This document shows, one piece after another, positions 25,375-33,958 of a DNA stretch of 64,000 nucleotides. The notes beneath the pieces were generated by a model. The model saw only the letters and a list, made by a program, of their open reading frames with translations. It was not told the origin of the DNA and did not search any database. Position numbers and translations under genes: made by a program. Every line of letters begins with the position of its first letter. The first letter of the stretch is position 1. Location of the stretch: assembly GCA_900315125.1 (NCBI GenBank), contig OMXT01000047.1, positions 38,195 through 102,194 on the forward strand, written 5' to 3'. The stretch comes from an uncultured Eubacteriales bacterium. GTDB lineage: Bacteria > Bacillota > Clostridia > Peptostreptococcales > Anaerovoracaceae.

Positions 25375-26352
25375 ATGAAGCAGAAGATAGCAGTACTTGG
25401 ATCGGGCACCATGGGACACAGCATTGCAGCCGCGTATGCCATGGGAGGCCACCCGGTCAACCTGTATGACATCAGTGATGAGATCGTAAAAACAGGGCTC
25501 AGCAAGATAAAGATGGACCTGGATGTCATGGTGAAACTTGAGTATATGACCCAGGAGGAGGAAGACGGGGCGATCGCCTGCATTACGCCTCATTCAGATC
25601 TCAGGACAGCGACGGAAGACAGGGATTATATCATCGAAGCGATCCCTGAAAACCTGGAACTTAAGAAGGAAGTTCTTTCCCAGCTGGATTCCTGGTGTCC
25701 GCCTGAAACGATTTTCGCAAGCAATACGTCCAGCATCAAGCTGGAAGATATGGCAGAGGCAATTTCTCCGGATAGAAAGAAGCGCTTCGCCGTCAATCAC
25801 TGGTTTAATCCGGCGCATATTGTGCCGCTGGTAGAACTTTCGGATTACGGTAATACGGATCAAGACGTTCTGAAGGAAATCTACGACATGCATGTGGCGC
25901 TGGGAAAGGCTCCTGTATACGTGTACAAAGACATCCCCGGCATGCTTGCGAACCGTCTGCAGCAGGCGGTGCTGAGAGAAATGTTTTATCTTGTTCAGAT
26001 CGGCGCGGCGTCTGCTGAGGATCTCGACCGGACGATCCAGTACGGACCGGGTTTCCGTTACCCGATTGCGGGGCCGATCCGCATTGTAGATTACGGCGGG
26101 TCTGATATCTGGTGCGTCGAAGCGGCAAACCTGCTTCCGGACATGGATGATTCCAAAGAGCCGAATCCGCTGTTCAAGGAAAGATTGGAAACAGGGACTC
26201 TTGGCCTTAAGACCGGCAGAGGATTCTATGACTTTACCGGAATGGATGTGGATGAAATCAACAGGAAATTTAACGAAGACATGATCCGCCAGCTGAAGCT
26301 GACACACGAATATTTTATGCAGGGGAGAGACGGAGAGGTAAGCGAGATGTAA
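25375..26352 (+). CDS. 3-hydroxyacyl-CoA dehydrogenase family protein (possible L-carnitine dehydrogenase type)
   Basis: The protein has 325 residues from the ATG at 25375, where the dinucleotide fold begins (MKQKIAVLGSGTMGHSIAAAYA). The longer frame from 25321 would start inside the promoter. SNTSSIKLEDMAEAI near residue 120, the catalytic histidine in NHWFNPAHIVPLVEL near 140 and GMLANRLQQAVLREMFYLV near 190 place it in the 3-hydroxyacyl-CoA/L-carnitine dehydrogenase group. The C-terminal part (GPGFRYPIAGP) is not that of a plain 3-hydroxybutyryl-CoA dehydrogenase. It would oxidise a 3-hydroxy acid to the 3-keto acid cleaved by the BKACE. Carnitine or a demethylated relative is the best guess. 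Confidence 0.85.
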   Translation: MKQKIAVLGSGTMGHSIAAAYAMGGHPVNLYDISDEIVKTGLSKIKMDLDVMVKLEYMTQEEEDGAIACITPHSDLRTATEDRDYIIEAIPENLELKKEVLSQLDSWCPPETIFASNTSSIKLEDMAEAISPDRKKRFAVNHWFNPAHIVPLVELSDYGNTDQDVLKEIYDMHVALGKAPVYVYKDIPGMLANRLQQAVLREMFYLVQIGAASAEDLDRTIQYGPGFRYPIAGPIRIVDYGGSDIWCVEAANLLPDMDDSKEPNPLFKERLETGTLGLKTGRGFYDFTGMDVDEINRKFNEDMIRQLKLTHEYFMQGRDGEVSEM

Positions 26353-26389
26353 ACAGTTTCATTTTGTAAGGAAACAGGGGGAAAAAAGA

Positions 26390-26512
26390 ATGGGTGAAAT
26401 AATTGTAAGTATATGTACTGGGTTATGTCTGGTCGTGCCGGGGGTATTTTTAAGAATCTGGCTGGGGAGAGAAGCGAAGAAGAATGGTGTTCAGGATATT
26501 GACGGGGAGTAA
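26390..26512 (+). CDS. Small membrane protein, symporter-accessory type (40 aa)
   Basis: This 40-residue reading frame starts at the ATG at 26390, with AGGGGG eight bases upstream, and stops 21 bases before the symporter gene. Residues 4-25 (IIVSICTGLCLVVPGVFLRIW) form one hydrophobic segment; the rest is charged. Tiny proteins of this size and layout lie next to SSS-family transporter genes in other bacteria and are annotated there as symporter small accessory proteins; the assignment here rests on position and shape. It probably binds or stabilises the SSS protein encoded next. Confidence 0.72.
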   Translation: MGEIIVSICTGLCLVVPGVFLRIWLGREAKKNGVQDIDGE

Positions 26513-26533
26513 AAAAGAAAGAAGGGGTTCATT

Positions 26534-28144
26534 ATGGATACTTATTTGTTTATCGTTATTCTAAGTATCGCTGCCTACGTCCTCGTCGGTATGTTTGCGG
26601 GGAGAAAAGTTGCAAGCACTGCGGACTACTATGTGAGCGGACGGAACGCGCCGACGGTCCTGATTGCCGGAACGCTGTTCGCGTCTATGGTCAGCACGAA
26701 CAGTTTTATGGGTGACTGCGGATGGGCTTATTCCGGCAACTTCGCCAATGAGCTTTATCTCAGCGGCATCTGCGCCATGGGATTTGTATTCGGCGTCGTA
26801 TTGTTCGGAAGATTTCTGCGTCGATCCGAAGCGCTGACCATGCCGGAGTATTTTAAGCGGCGTTTCAATGATTCCAGAATGCAGAGACTGGGCGGCATCG
26901 TCGTGGTGATCTCTCTGATCTGCTATCTGCTGGCAGTAACGACTGGCGTCGGCACGCTGCTGAATGCCATGCTGGGATGGCCTTCCTGGGTCTGCTATAT
27001 CGTGGCATATGCCTGTTTTATGTCATTTACTCTCTATGCAGGGTCCAAGGGCGTTATCATCACCGATACGATGATGTTTTTGATTTTCCTGTTTGGTTCA
27101 CTGATCGCCGGGCCCTATATGTGGTCTCATACGGACGGTCTTACCGGGCTGTTCCGGATCCTCGTTGAAAAAGCGAACGAGCTGCCTCAGGGATTTCTGG
27201 ATTACCATGGTAATTTCGCCGGCGCTATGGCCACCAATGCATTCGGCGCTGTGCTTTACGGCATAATATACGGAGTGATCTGGTTTATCGTTGTGGGCAT
27301 TTCACCCTGGCAGGCGGGACGTTTCCTGATGGCGAAATCAGAGCATGTAGCACTCAGAGCTTCGACAATAGCCTGTGCCTGCGAGGTCATATTCTGTACT
27401 TATCTGTTCTTCGAATCACTGACCGTTAACGCACTGGAGGCAGCGCCGCTGGCGGCGAGCGAAACGGTAATGATCTATGCGTGCTACCACTATGTGCCGA
27501 AGATCATTGGCGCGGTCGTTTTGGCAGGCATTATGGCTGCCGGATTGTCCTCCGCGTCCACATTCCTGTCGGTATCCGGTTTTTCGCTGGTGAACGATGT
27601 GCTCCAGCTGAAATTCAAGGATGATAAGGATCAGCTCAGAAAGACCCGCATCATCATGATACTGATCGGACTGACTGCCCTTGGACTTTCCTTCTTCGGC
27701 CTCGGCGGCGTCCGGATCGTAACCTGGTTCGCGTCCACAATCGTCGCGGCATCCTGGGTCGTAACATGCTTCGGCGGCGTGTGGTCAAAGAAACTGACAG
27801 CGCAAGGCGCCAGATGGTCTATGGTCACAGGGTTTGTTACATTCTTTGTGTGCAAGGCGCTGCAGGCTACCGGCGCCGTCACTATATTCACAAACTTCCT
27901 GGATCCGTTCTTGATGGCTGTTTATCTCAGCATCGCTGCGGCAGTCTTGGGATCGAGAGAACAAAAACCTTCACCGGAAGAAACCGAGTTTCTGGAGAAA
28001 CTGCATGTGCTGCCGGAAAGTCTGAAGAAAATGTCGGAATACAGGCGGGATTATGTTTACTGCTATATTCTGATCGGCCTTGGTATTGTATGGACATGCG
28101 TTCTCCTGTTTATCTGGGCGCTGCCCTATAACGGAATAATCTAA
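26534..28144 (+). CDS. Sodium:solute symporter (SSS family)
   Basis: This 536-residue protein with about 12-13 membrane segments has the SSS pattern: ADYYVSGRNAPTVLIAGTLFASMVSTNSFMG near residue 33, GISPWQAGRFLMAKSEHVALRASTIA near 255 and AGIMAAGLSSASTFLSVSGFSLVNDV near 335, where sodium-site residues lie in the family. The ATG has an AAGAAGGGG ribosome binding site. It is placed between the dehydrogenase and the methyltransferase, so it probably imports the substrate of the island. Carnitine importers are more often BCCT or ABC proteins, so the substrate is open. Confidence 0.93.
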   Translation: MDTYLFIVILSIAAYVLVGMFAGRKVASTADYYVSGRNAPTVLIAGTLFASMVSTNSFMGDCGWAYSGNFANELYLSGICAMGFVFGVVLFGRFLRRSEALTMPEYFKRRFNDSRMQRLGGIVVVISLICYLLAVTTGVGTLLNAMLGWPSWVCYIVAYACFMSFTLYAGSKGVIITDTMMFLIFLFGSLIAGPYMWSHTDGLTGLFRILVEKANELPQGFLDYHGNFAGAMATNAFGAVLYGIIYGVIWFIVVGISPWQAGRFLMAKSEHVALRASTIACACEVIFCTYLFFESLTVNALEAAPLAASETVMIYACYHYVPKIIGAVVLAGIMAAGLSSASTFLSVSGFSLVNDVLQLKFKDDKDQLRKTRIIMILIGLTALGLSFFGLGGVRIVTWFASTIVAASWVVTCFGGVWSKKLTAQGARWSMVTGFVTFFVCKALQATGAVTIFTNFLDPFLMAVYLSIAAAVLGSREQKPSPEETEFLEKLHVLPESLKKMSEYRRDYVYCYILIGLGIVWTCVLLFIWALPYNGII

Positions 28145-28268
28145 TTTCTACTAACAAGAAACTTTAGTATGTGATAACATTGTTGAATAATTCTGAGAAC
28201 ATATCTTGGAATCTATTATTTCTATTTGTTTATGAAAAGTTATTGTAATGAGAAAAGGAGAAAGGCTT

Positions 28269-29666
28269 ATGAGTGATGGTAACAAAAAGTACCTGACGCG
28301 CATGGGCGATGGTGAAGCGGTTCAGCTGACGATGGACGAAATCAGAGCTGAAGTCCTGGAAGGCATGGGTGACGCGGTGGATCGCGGAAAAGCCAAGCCA
28401 TTGGATGAATCTGACATCGACCGCCTCGTTGAGATCCTCACCATGCCGGAAAATGCAGTAAGTGTCAGGCCGGAAGATGAAGTGGTTACTACATTTGATG
28501 CAGGCACGCTGAAGCTGCCGGTAAGATCGCTGATCCCGGTAGACCGTTCAACGGACGTGCTGATTCACGAGCGAGTGCTTTGTTCAGATTCCATGGAACT
28601 CTGTTCTACGGATTACAGCTATAAGGCGCTGAAAAACATCGTGGCAGAGGAAGTCATGGGAATGGAGCAGGCGCTGCAGACGTCCATTATCCCGCTGTTC
28701 TACGGCGCCATGCCGAACATGGGCCTCTACACCATGCCGGATGGACCGGTTCCCAACTGGTCGGAGCTTCTTCCTCAGGGGAAGATCAAAGAGGCCATGG
28801 AAGCCCAGGAAAAAGCGGCAGAGATGTGCTGTCATGATATGGTTCGGGTCTGCTCGGCACTGGCAGAAGCCGGCGCAGACGGCATCCAGTTTGATACGGC
28901 AGGAGCATCCGGAGACGCGGATTTCCTGGCTGCGCTGAATGCCTCGAAGATCCTGAGTGAAAAGTATCCGAATCTGTATATTACTATGGGACATTCCAAT
29001 GAATATACGCTTGGAATGCACGGAAGACTGAAGTTTGAAGGCGAACGTCTGGCAGGAACCTATCCGGTCAAACAGGTGAAGATCGCCGAAAAAGCTGGCG
29101 TCAAGAGTTTCGGCGCGGTCATAAATACGAATTCGAGTAAAACATTTGCCTGGAATCTGGCGAGAGCAGTAACCTACGTAAGAGAAGCTTCGGAAGCGGC
29201 GGACATTCCTCTTCTTGTGGATGTAGGCATGGGTGTAGGAGGCGTGCCTCTTACTAACGTCTGCCCGATTGACGCGTCGACGAGAGCATCCAAAGCGATG
29301 GTCGAGATCGGTAAATGCGACGGATTGTAGATAGGCCATGGTGATGGCTATGGTATGGCAATCGGCCATGAAGTTGCCGCAGGTATGGGCGGGATCCGTA
29401 CAGCCGGAGATCTGGTTGCAAGGATGGTCTTCAATGGCATGCGCATAAACGAAGCAAAAGAATACGTTGCCGGCAGGCTGAAGTGCGCAGTAAGTGATCT
29501 TTCCGATGCTGCATTTATGAGAGATCTCAGGGAAGAACTCGACATAGGCGGCACCGTGATCGTACCTCACAAATCTTACGGCATGGCGGCGAAAATCAAG
29601 ATCGCGGAGATCCTCGGCATCGAGATCGCCAGCGTGGAACGCTTTAAAAAGCAGATCGGTTTTTAA
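28269..29666 (+). CDS. mtbB: MtbB-type dimethylamine methyltransferase with in-frame UAG (pyrrolysine)
   Basis: The ATG at 28269 has AGGAG eight bases upstream. The first open stretch ends at a TAG at 29328-29330, codon 354. In the same frame homology continues at once (IGHGDGYGMAIGHEVAAGM, then AAGDLVARM and REELDIG) to a TAA at 29664-29666. Read through, the protein has 465 residues, the length of dimethylamine:corrinoid methyltransferase MtbB, whose pyrrolysine (near residue 356 in methanogens) sits in the same context after VDGI/CDGL. NMGLYTMPDGP, GADGIQFDTAGASGD and NLARAVTYVREA also match MtbB. The TAG is therefore read as pyrrolysine, not as a broken gene. The true amine substrate here may differ from dimethylamine. 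Confidence 0.93.
29328..29330 (+). other. In-frame amber codon, predicted pyrrolysine
   Basis: TAG at codon 354 of the mtbB-type gene is flanked by family-conserved residues on both sides. No tRNA-Pyl or pyrrolysine synthesis gene is seen in this window. Confidence 0.88.
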
Positions 29667-29687
29667 TCAGGTCTCAATCTTGAACAG

Positions 29688-29747
29688 GCGGCAACCCTGG
29701 ACAAACTGCCGGAGCAGGGCCTCTGAGGCGGAATGTCCAGGCGCCGC
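29688..29747 (+). other. Stem-loop between mtbB-type gene and corrinoid protein gene
   Basis: GCGGC (29688-29692) and CCTGGACA (29696-29703) pair with TGTCCAGG (29734-29741) and GCCGC (29743-29747), giving a long hairpin with a small internal loop. No T run follows, so it is not a normal terminator. It may protect or process the mRNA and set the ratio of the two proteins. Confidence 0.6.
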
Positions 29748-29818
29748 AGTTCTTGGGAGACAGACGCAGAAAACCACAATTGTGAATGAAGAATGAATAT
29801 TTTATAAGGAAATTTGCG

Positions 29819-30472
29819 ATGAGTAAAGACGCGATTTGGGACAAGGCGAAGCAGTCGGTCATCGACGCTGATGAGGACATGGCGCTGGAAGCGCTCCACG
29901 AAGCAGAAGCGGAAGGACTGAACCTGATGGAGCTTCTTGGTACAGGATACGGCGCAGGGATGCAGGAACTGGGTGATCAGTTCGGGCGCGGAGAGATTTT
30001 CCTGCCGGAACTTATCTTCGCGACGCAGGTCATGAAGACAGCAAGCGATGAAATTGAGAGCAAGATGGATACATCGGAAGATGTTCCTACTGCCGGGACA
30101 CTGGTTCTTGGAACCGTAGAAGGCGACGTGCATGATATCGGCAAGGGGATCGTTGCAGCATTGGTTAAAACAAACGGTGTAGAGGTTCATGACCTTGGCC
30201 GTGAAGTGCCTGCGCAGAAATTTGCTGAGGCGGCAGTAGAATATAATGCCGACTTTGTAGGAAGCAGTGCGCTGCTGACGACAACGATGACGGTACAAAA
30301 AGATATTGAAGACGCGCTGCAGGAAGCAGGAATACGGGATAAAGTGAAGACAATGGTAGGAGGCGCGCCGGTAACAGCCCGCTGGGCAGAAAAAATAGGA
30401 GCCGATGCTTATTGCGAGGACGCCTCAGATACGGTAAATTACATTCTGAAGTGTGCTGACGCAGCGGAATAA
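29819..30472 (+). CDS. Methyltransferase corrinoid protein (MtbC/MttC type)
   Basis: The protein has 217 residues from the ATG at 29819 (AAGGA upstream); the frame from 29786 adds residues the family lacks. Residues 1-85 are the helical cap domain, and the B12-binding domain follows with GTVEGDVHDIGKGI, whose His105 is the expected lower ligand of cobalt, GSSALLTTTM near 155 and MVGGAPV near 182. It accepts the methyl group from the pyrrolysine methyltransferase and hands it to a second methyltransferase. That enzyme and the reductive activator (RamA type) are not in the window. A terminator follows. Confidence 0.94.
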   Translation: MSKDAIWDKAKQSVIDADEDMALEALHEAEAEGLNLMELLGTGYGAGMQELGDQFGRGEIFLPELIFATQVMKTASDEIESKMDTSEDVPTAGTLVLGTVEGDVHDIGKGIVAALVKTNGVEVHDLGREVPAQKFAEAAVEYNADFVGSSALLTTTMTVQKDIEDALQEAGIRDKVKTMVGGAPVTARWAEKIGADAYCEDASDTVNYILKCADAAE

Positions 30473-30478
30473 GATAAT

Positions 30479-30518
30479 AAACCCGCGGGGATCAATGTAC
30501 GTCCTGCGGGTTTGTTTT
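30479..30518 (+). terminator. Rho-independent terminator of the methyltransferase operon
   Basis: AAACCCGC and GCGGGTTT pair around an inner loop, followed by TTTGTTTT. It ends the 25375-30472 unit and faces the convergent SppA-type gene. Confidence 0.85.
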
Positions 30519-30560
30519 ATGTTTATTATCAAAGAAAGAGCTTTCCTCTGCTTCTGCTGT

Positions 30561-31694
30561 CTATTTCCGGATCTGGGAGAGATAGGCGACGGTGAATGTC
30601 TGTCCGCCGCTGATCAGCGAGCGGAGCTCTTCATATTCGGAAAGGGTGCCGGCAGGACTGTTCTGTGTGTCCTGGCTGCTGCCGGAGGCATCGCTGCGCA
30701 TTTTCCGCGCGGCGACGCCGAGAATGCTCTCCACCAGGCCGGGCTCTTCGTCATATTGGATGGTTTTCACAGGGGTACTGCTGAGATGACAGCGGGTCCT
30801 CATATCTTTTACGGCGCTTTCGTAATCAGCTACCTGGTCTACCAGCCCCAGCCTGTATGCCTGTTTTGCCGTATAAATCCTGCCGTCGGCAAGGCGCCGG
30901 ACCTTCTTTTCGTCCATGCTGCGGCCTTCAGAAACGATGCCTACGAACTGGTCGTATGCCTCGTCTACCAGTCCCTGGAGGATCGCTTTCTGTTCCTTCG
31001 TCATTTCTACCTCAGGGCTTCCCATGGCTTTATTTCTGCCGGAAGTAATCGTCACTGTGCGGACGCCGAGTTTCTTGAGCAGACCTGTGACGTCGTACAT
31101 TGTGCCCAGCGTTACGCCGATAGAGCCGGTCCAGCAGTTGCGGTTGGCAATGATGCGGTCTGCAGGGGCGGAGATATAATAGCCGCCGGAAGCGGCCTCG
31201 CTTGCCATGTAGGAATAGACGGGCCGATGGGTCGCGCTCTGGTATTCTTTTATTTTGTTATAAAGCTCATCCGCAGCATAGACGGAGCCGCCAGGGGTGT
31301 TGAGAAAGAGTATGATGCCTTTGTTATGGCTGTCATGCTCCATCTCGCTGATCCTGTCCAGGAGCCACTGGTGGTGGTATGTGCTGCTCTCCAGGAGGCT
31401 GCTGCTCCCGCTTTCTGATATGGTTCCCTGGATGTCAAGGCGTCCGATATAGTCCTCGCTGCAGTCTATGGTGCCGTTTTCCGAAACGAGTATGGTATCG
31501 CCGCTGCCCTTATCTGAAGTGACGAGAGCGGTGATCACCGCAGCAGCGGCGATAACGGCGAGGACAATAAGGAAAACGATAATTTTTCTGTGTTTTCTCC
31601 GGGGGCGATCCGGGCCCTTCGGGCCGCCGGGCGCGGGTCCGGGAGCGGGAACGCCGTATTTCGACGCGTCATAGGTGTTGACTCTCTCTTCCAT
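30561..31694 (-). CDS. sppA: Signal peptide peptidase A (SppA) family serine protease
   Basis: The protein has 377 residues from the ATG at 31694, which has GGAGG upstream. A Pro/Gly-rich cytoplasmic N-terminus is followed by one membrane helix near 37-59. The peptidase S49 domain has LFLNTPGGSVYAADELYNKI, the nucleophile region YMASEAASGGYYISAPADRIIA, and GSIGV. The catalytic lysine is probably in the GRNKAMGSPEVEMTKEQ region. It degrades cleaved signal peptides or other membrane peptides on the outer face; in Bacillus a relative protects against lantibiotics. It is transcribed alone. Confidence 0.9.
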   Translation of the reverse strand: MEERVNTYDASKYGVPAPGPAPGGPKGPDRPRRKHRKIIVFLIVLAVIAAAAVITALVTSDKGSGDTILVSENGTIDCSEDYIGRLDIQGTISESGSSSLLESSTYHHQWLLDRISEMEHDSHNKGIILFLNTPGGSVYAADELYNKIKEYQSATHRPVYSYMASEAASGGYYISAPADRIIANRNCWTGSIGVTLGTMYDVTGLLKKLGVRTVTITSGRNKAMGSPEVEMTKEQKAILQGLVDEAYDQFVGIVSEGRSMDEKKVRRLADGRIYTAKQAYRLGLVDQVADYESAVKDMRTRCHLSSTPVKTIQYDEEPGLVESILGVAARKMRSDASGSSQDTQNSPAGTLSEYEELRSLISGGQTFTVAYLSQIRK

Positions 31695-31721
31695 GATAAA
31701 ATCCTCCTTCTGACTGAGGAA

Positions 31722-31750
31722 ATTATAGCATCGGCATATCATACAGTAAA
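31722..31750 (-). promoter_or_regulatory. Promoter of the SppA-type gene
   Basis: On the minus strand TTTACT (31745-31750), a 17-base spacer and TATAAT (31722-31727) lie about 28 bases before the start codon. Confidence 0.7.
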
Positions 31751-31799
31751 GAAAGGAAATCGTAAAGAATAGAAAAGGTCTGCTGTCAAGGAAAAATGC

Positions 31800-31828
31800 T
31801 TGACACGCAAAATGAAGAATGTTACACT
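31800..31828 (+). promoter_or_regulatory. Promoter of the ylxM-ffh operon
   Basis: A perfect TTGACA, a 17-base spacer and TACACT lie about 65 bases before the start of the YlxM gene. Confidence 0.75.
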
Positions 31829-31894
31829 ATCGTAGTGTCAGTTCCCGGCGCGGTCTGCGCCGGGAAGATGAGACGAAAGGAGTAAGAGCCGCCG

Positions 31895-32251
31895 ATGAAT
31901 GAGATAGCAAAGGAGAGCCTTTTGTTTGACTGTTACGGAGGACTTCTGACTGACAGGAAGCGGCGCGTCATGGAACTTTACCATGAGGAGAACCTTTCGC
32001 TGGCAGAGATCGCGGAGGAATTCGGCATCAGCAGGGCAGCAGTATATGATTCGCTGCGCAGCGCCCGCAGGAAGCTGGATGAATATGAAGAGAGACTTGG
32101 AATGGTGGAAGAACTGGCCCGCAGGGACAGAATCCTGGAACAGGTCATCCGCAGGCTCGCCTCTCTGGAGCAGGCATACGGCGGGGACGCGGAACTGATA
32201 CGCAGAACAGCCGAGATTCGCGGGCTGCTGGAGCAGCTGGCCTCGGAGTAA
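31895..32251 (+). CDS. ylxM: YlxM family DNA-binding protein (SRP operon)
   Basis: This 118-residue helix-turn-helix protein has LLTDRKRRVMELYHEENLSLAEIAEEFGISRAAVYDSLRSARRKL in residues 14-60, a sigma-factor region 4-like fold, followed by a coiled C-terminus. It lies 15 bases before ffh, as in most Firmicutes. Its role in the SRP pathway is still unclear, and regulation of the operon is assumed. GAAAGGAG precedes the start, though a little far away. Confidence 0.92.
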   Translation: MNEIAKESLLFDCYGGLLTDRKRRVMELYHEENLSLAEIAEEFGISRAAVYDSLRSARRKLDEYEERLGMVEELARRDRILEQVIRRLASLEQAYGGDAELIRRTAEIRGLLEQLASE

Positions 32252-32266
32252 CACAGGAGCGGAAAT

Positions 32267-33619
32267 ATGGCATTTGAGAGTTTATCTGATAAACTGCAGA
32301 ATACATTTAAAAAACTCAGAGGCAAGGGCGTTCTGACAGAAAAGGACATTGACGCGGCCATGCGCGAGGTGAAGCTGGCTCTGCTGGAGGCAGACGTCAA
32401 CTTCAAGGTGGTCAAGGAGTTCGTATCGGACGTCCGGGAGCAGTGCCTGGGTTCAGAAGTTATGCAGAGCCTGACGCCGGCACAGCAGGTCATAAAGATC
32501 GTCGACGAGAAGCTGACAGAGCTCATGGGCGGGGAGAACACCAAGATCTCTTACAGCCCCACAGGTTTTACCACCATTATGATGGCGGGACTTCAGGGTA
32601 CAGGTAAGACGACGACCTGCGGCAAGCTTGCCAATTATCTCAAGGAAAGCGGGAAGAAACCCATGCTTGCCGCCTGCGACGTGTACCGGCCCGCAGCCAT
32701 CGACCAGCTGGAAGTGGTCGGCAAGGCATGCCATACGCCGGTCTATACGGACCGCGACTCGAAAGACCCGGTGAAGATCGCACTCGCCGCGAAGCAGCAG
32801 GCAGAGCGCCAGGGATATAATGTACTGATCATAGATACGGCAGGACGGCTTCAGATCGATGAGGATCTGATGGCAGAGCTTGCCGATATCAAAGAGCGGG
32901 TCAAACCGCACCAGATCCTTCTCGTTGTAGACGCGCTGACCGGACAGGACGCCGTCAATGCGGCCAAGGGCTTCAACGAGAGGCTGGATATCGACGGGAT
33001 CATCATGACGAAGATGGACGGCGACGCCAGAGGCGGCGCGGCTCTTTCCGCCAGAAAGGTCACGGGAAAGCCGATCCTGTTCCTCGGCACCGGAGAGAAA
33101 TATGACGCTTTGGAGGCATTCCATCCCGGCAGAATGGCAGACCGTATCCTGGGTATGGGAGACATGCTCTCCCTCATAGAATCCGCAGAACGGAATCTGG
33201 ATGAGGAACAGGCGGAGCGTCAGCTGGAACGACTGAAAAAGAACCAGTTTACGCTGGATGATTTTCTGGAGCAGATGGGTCAGGTCCGCAAGATGGGCGG
33301 ACTGGGGAAGATCCTCGATATGATACCGGGAATGACTCAGGCGCAGAAACAGGGTGTGAATCTGGAAGAAAGCGAACGGGAGTTCAATCAGATGGAGGCG
33401 ATCATCCATTCCATGACGAAGGAAGAACGCAATGATCCCACTATCCTGAATGCCAGCCGCCGAAAACGCATCGCGAAGGGAGCCGGACAGCCGGTCAGCA
33501 AGGTGAACAACCTGATCCGCAAGTACGAGGACGCGAAGAAGATGATGAAACAGTTCACCAATCCCAAGAAGGCCAGAAAGAACAGGATGCTTCGCAAACT
33601 GATGGAAGAGAACAGTTAA
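32267..33619 (+). CDS. ffh: Signal recognition particle protein Ffh
   Basis: This is the 450-residue SRP54 GTPase. It has the N domain, the G domain with GLQGTGKTTTCGKLA near residue 107, CDVYRPAAIDQL, DTAGR and TKMDGDARGGAALS, and the methionine-rich M domain that binds SRP RNA and signal sequences (MGGLGKILDMIPGM; SRRKRIAKGAG; MMKQFTNPKK). The length is normal. Together with SRP RNA and FtsY it targets membrane proteins co-translationally. It is preceded by ylxM and followed by rpsP. Confidence 0.98.
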   Translation: MAFESLSDKLQNTFKKLRGKGVLTEKDIDAAMREVKLALLEADVNFKVVKEFVSDVREQCLGSEVMQSLTPAQQVIKIVDEKLTELMGGENTKISYSPTGFTTIMMAGLQGTGKTTTCGKLANYLKESGKKPMLAACDVYRPAAIDQLEVVGKACHTPVYTDRDSKDPVKIALAAKQQAERQGYNVLIIDTAGRLQIDEDLMAELADIKERVKPHQILLVVDALTGQDAVNAAKGFNERLDIDGIIMTKMDGDARGGAALSARKVTGKPILFLGTGEKYDALEAFHPGRMADRILGMGDMLSLIESAERNLDEEQAERQLERLKKNQFTLDDFLEQMGQVRKMGGLGKILDMIPGMTQAQKQGVNLEESEREFNQMEAIIHSMTKEERNDPTILNASRRKRIAKGAGQPVSKVNNLIRKYEDAKKMMKQFTNPKKARKNRMLRKLMEENS

Positions 33620-33701
33620 TAACAAGTGCTGATAATATCCAAGGCACTGTGCCGAGGAACAGAAATAAATATCAAATATATAATTATACGGAGGAAGAAA
33701 A

Positions 33702-33944
33702 ATGGTTAAGATCAGATTAAAGAGACTGGGAGCACACAAGAAGCCTTTCTACAGAGTAGTCGTTGCAGATTCCAGAACACAGAGAGACGGCAGATTCATC
33801 GAGGAGATCGGTTACTTTGATCCCATGACAGAGCCGCCTGTGATCAACATCGACGGAGATAAGGCTAAAGACTGGATCGCCAAAGGAGCGCAGCCGACAG
33901 ATACAGTACGCGACTTACTGAAGAAATCCGGCATCGTTGAGTAG
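33702..33944 (+). CDS. rpsP: 30S ribosomal protein bS16
   Basis: The 80-residue protein [25 protein letters not shown]... is a full-length bS16, a small-subunit assembly protein. GGAGGAAG lies just upstream. It ends in TAG; the next in-frame stop is a TGA five codons later, so any amber readthrough would add only a few residues. The KH-domain gene follows after 14 bases. Confidence 0.98.
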   Translation: MVKIRLKRLGAHKKPFYRVVVADSRTQRDGRFIEEIGYFDPMTEPPVINIDGDKAKDWIAKGAQPTDTVRDLLKKSGIVE

Positions 33945-33958
33945 GAAGTGGTACAGCA

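Noticed and set aside
28145-28268. A separate promoter before the mtbB-type gene
   Set aside because: TTGGAA-N17-TTTATG is a poor match and no -24/-12 element is present. Transcription from 25310 is more likely.
28584-29570. Minus-strand frame opposite the mtbB-type gene
   Set aside because: It is antisense to a conserved protein and has no motif or ribosome binding site.
29331-29666. A separate small gene starting at ATG 29355 after the mtbB-type stop
   Set aside because: It is the C-terminal end of the same protein in the same frame, and the TAG matches the known pyrrolysine position. It has no ribosome binding site of its own.
32453-33739. Long minus-strand frame opposite ffh
   Set aside because: It is a shadow of the GC-rich third positions of ffh and has no recognisable motif.
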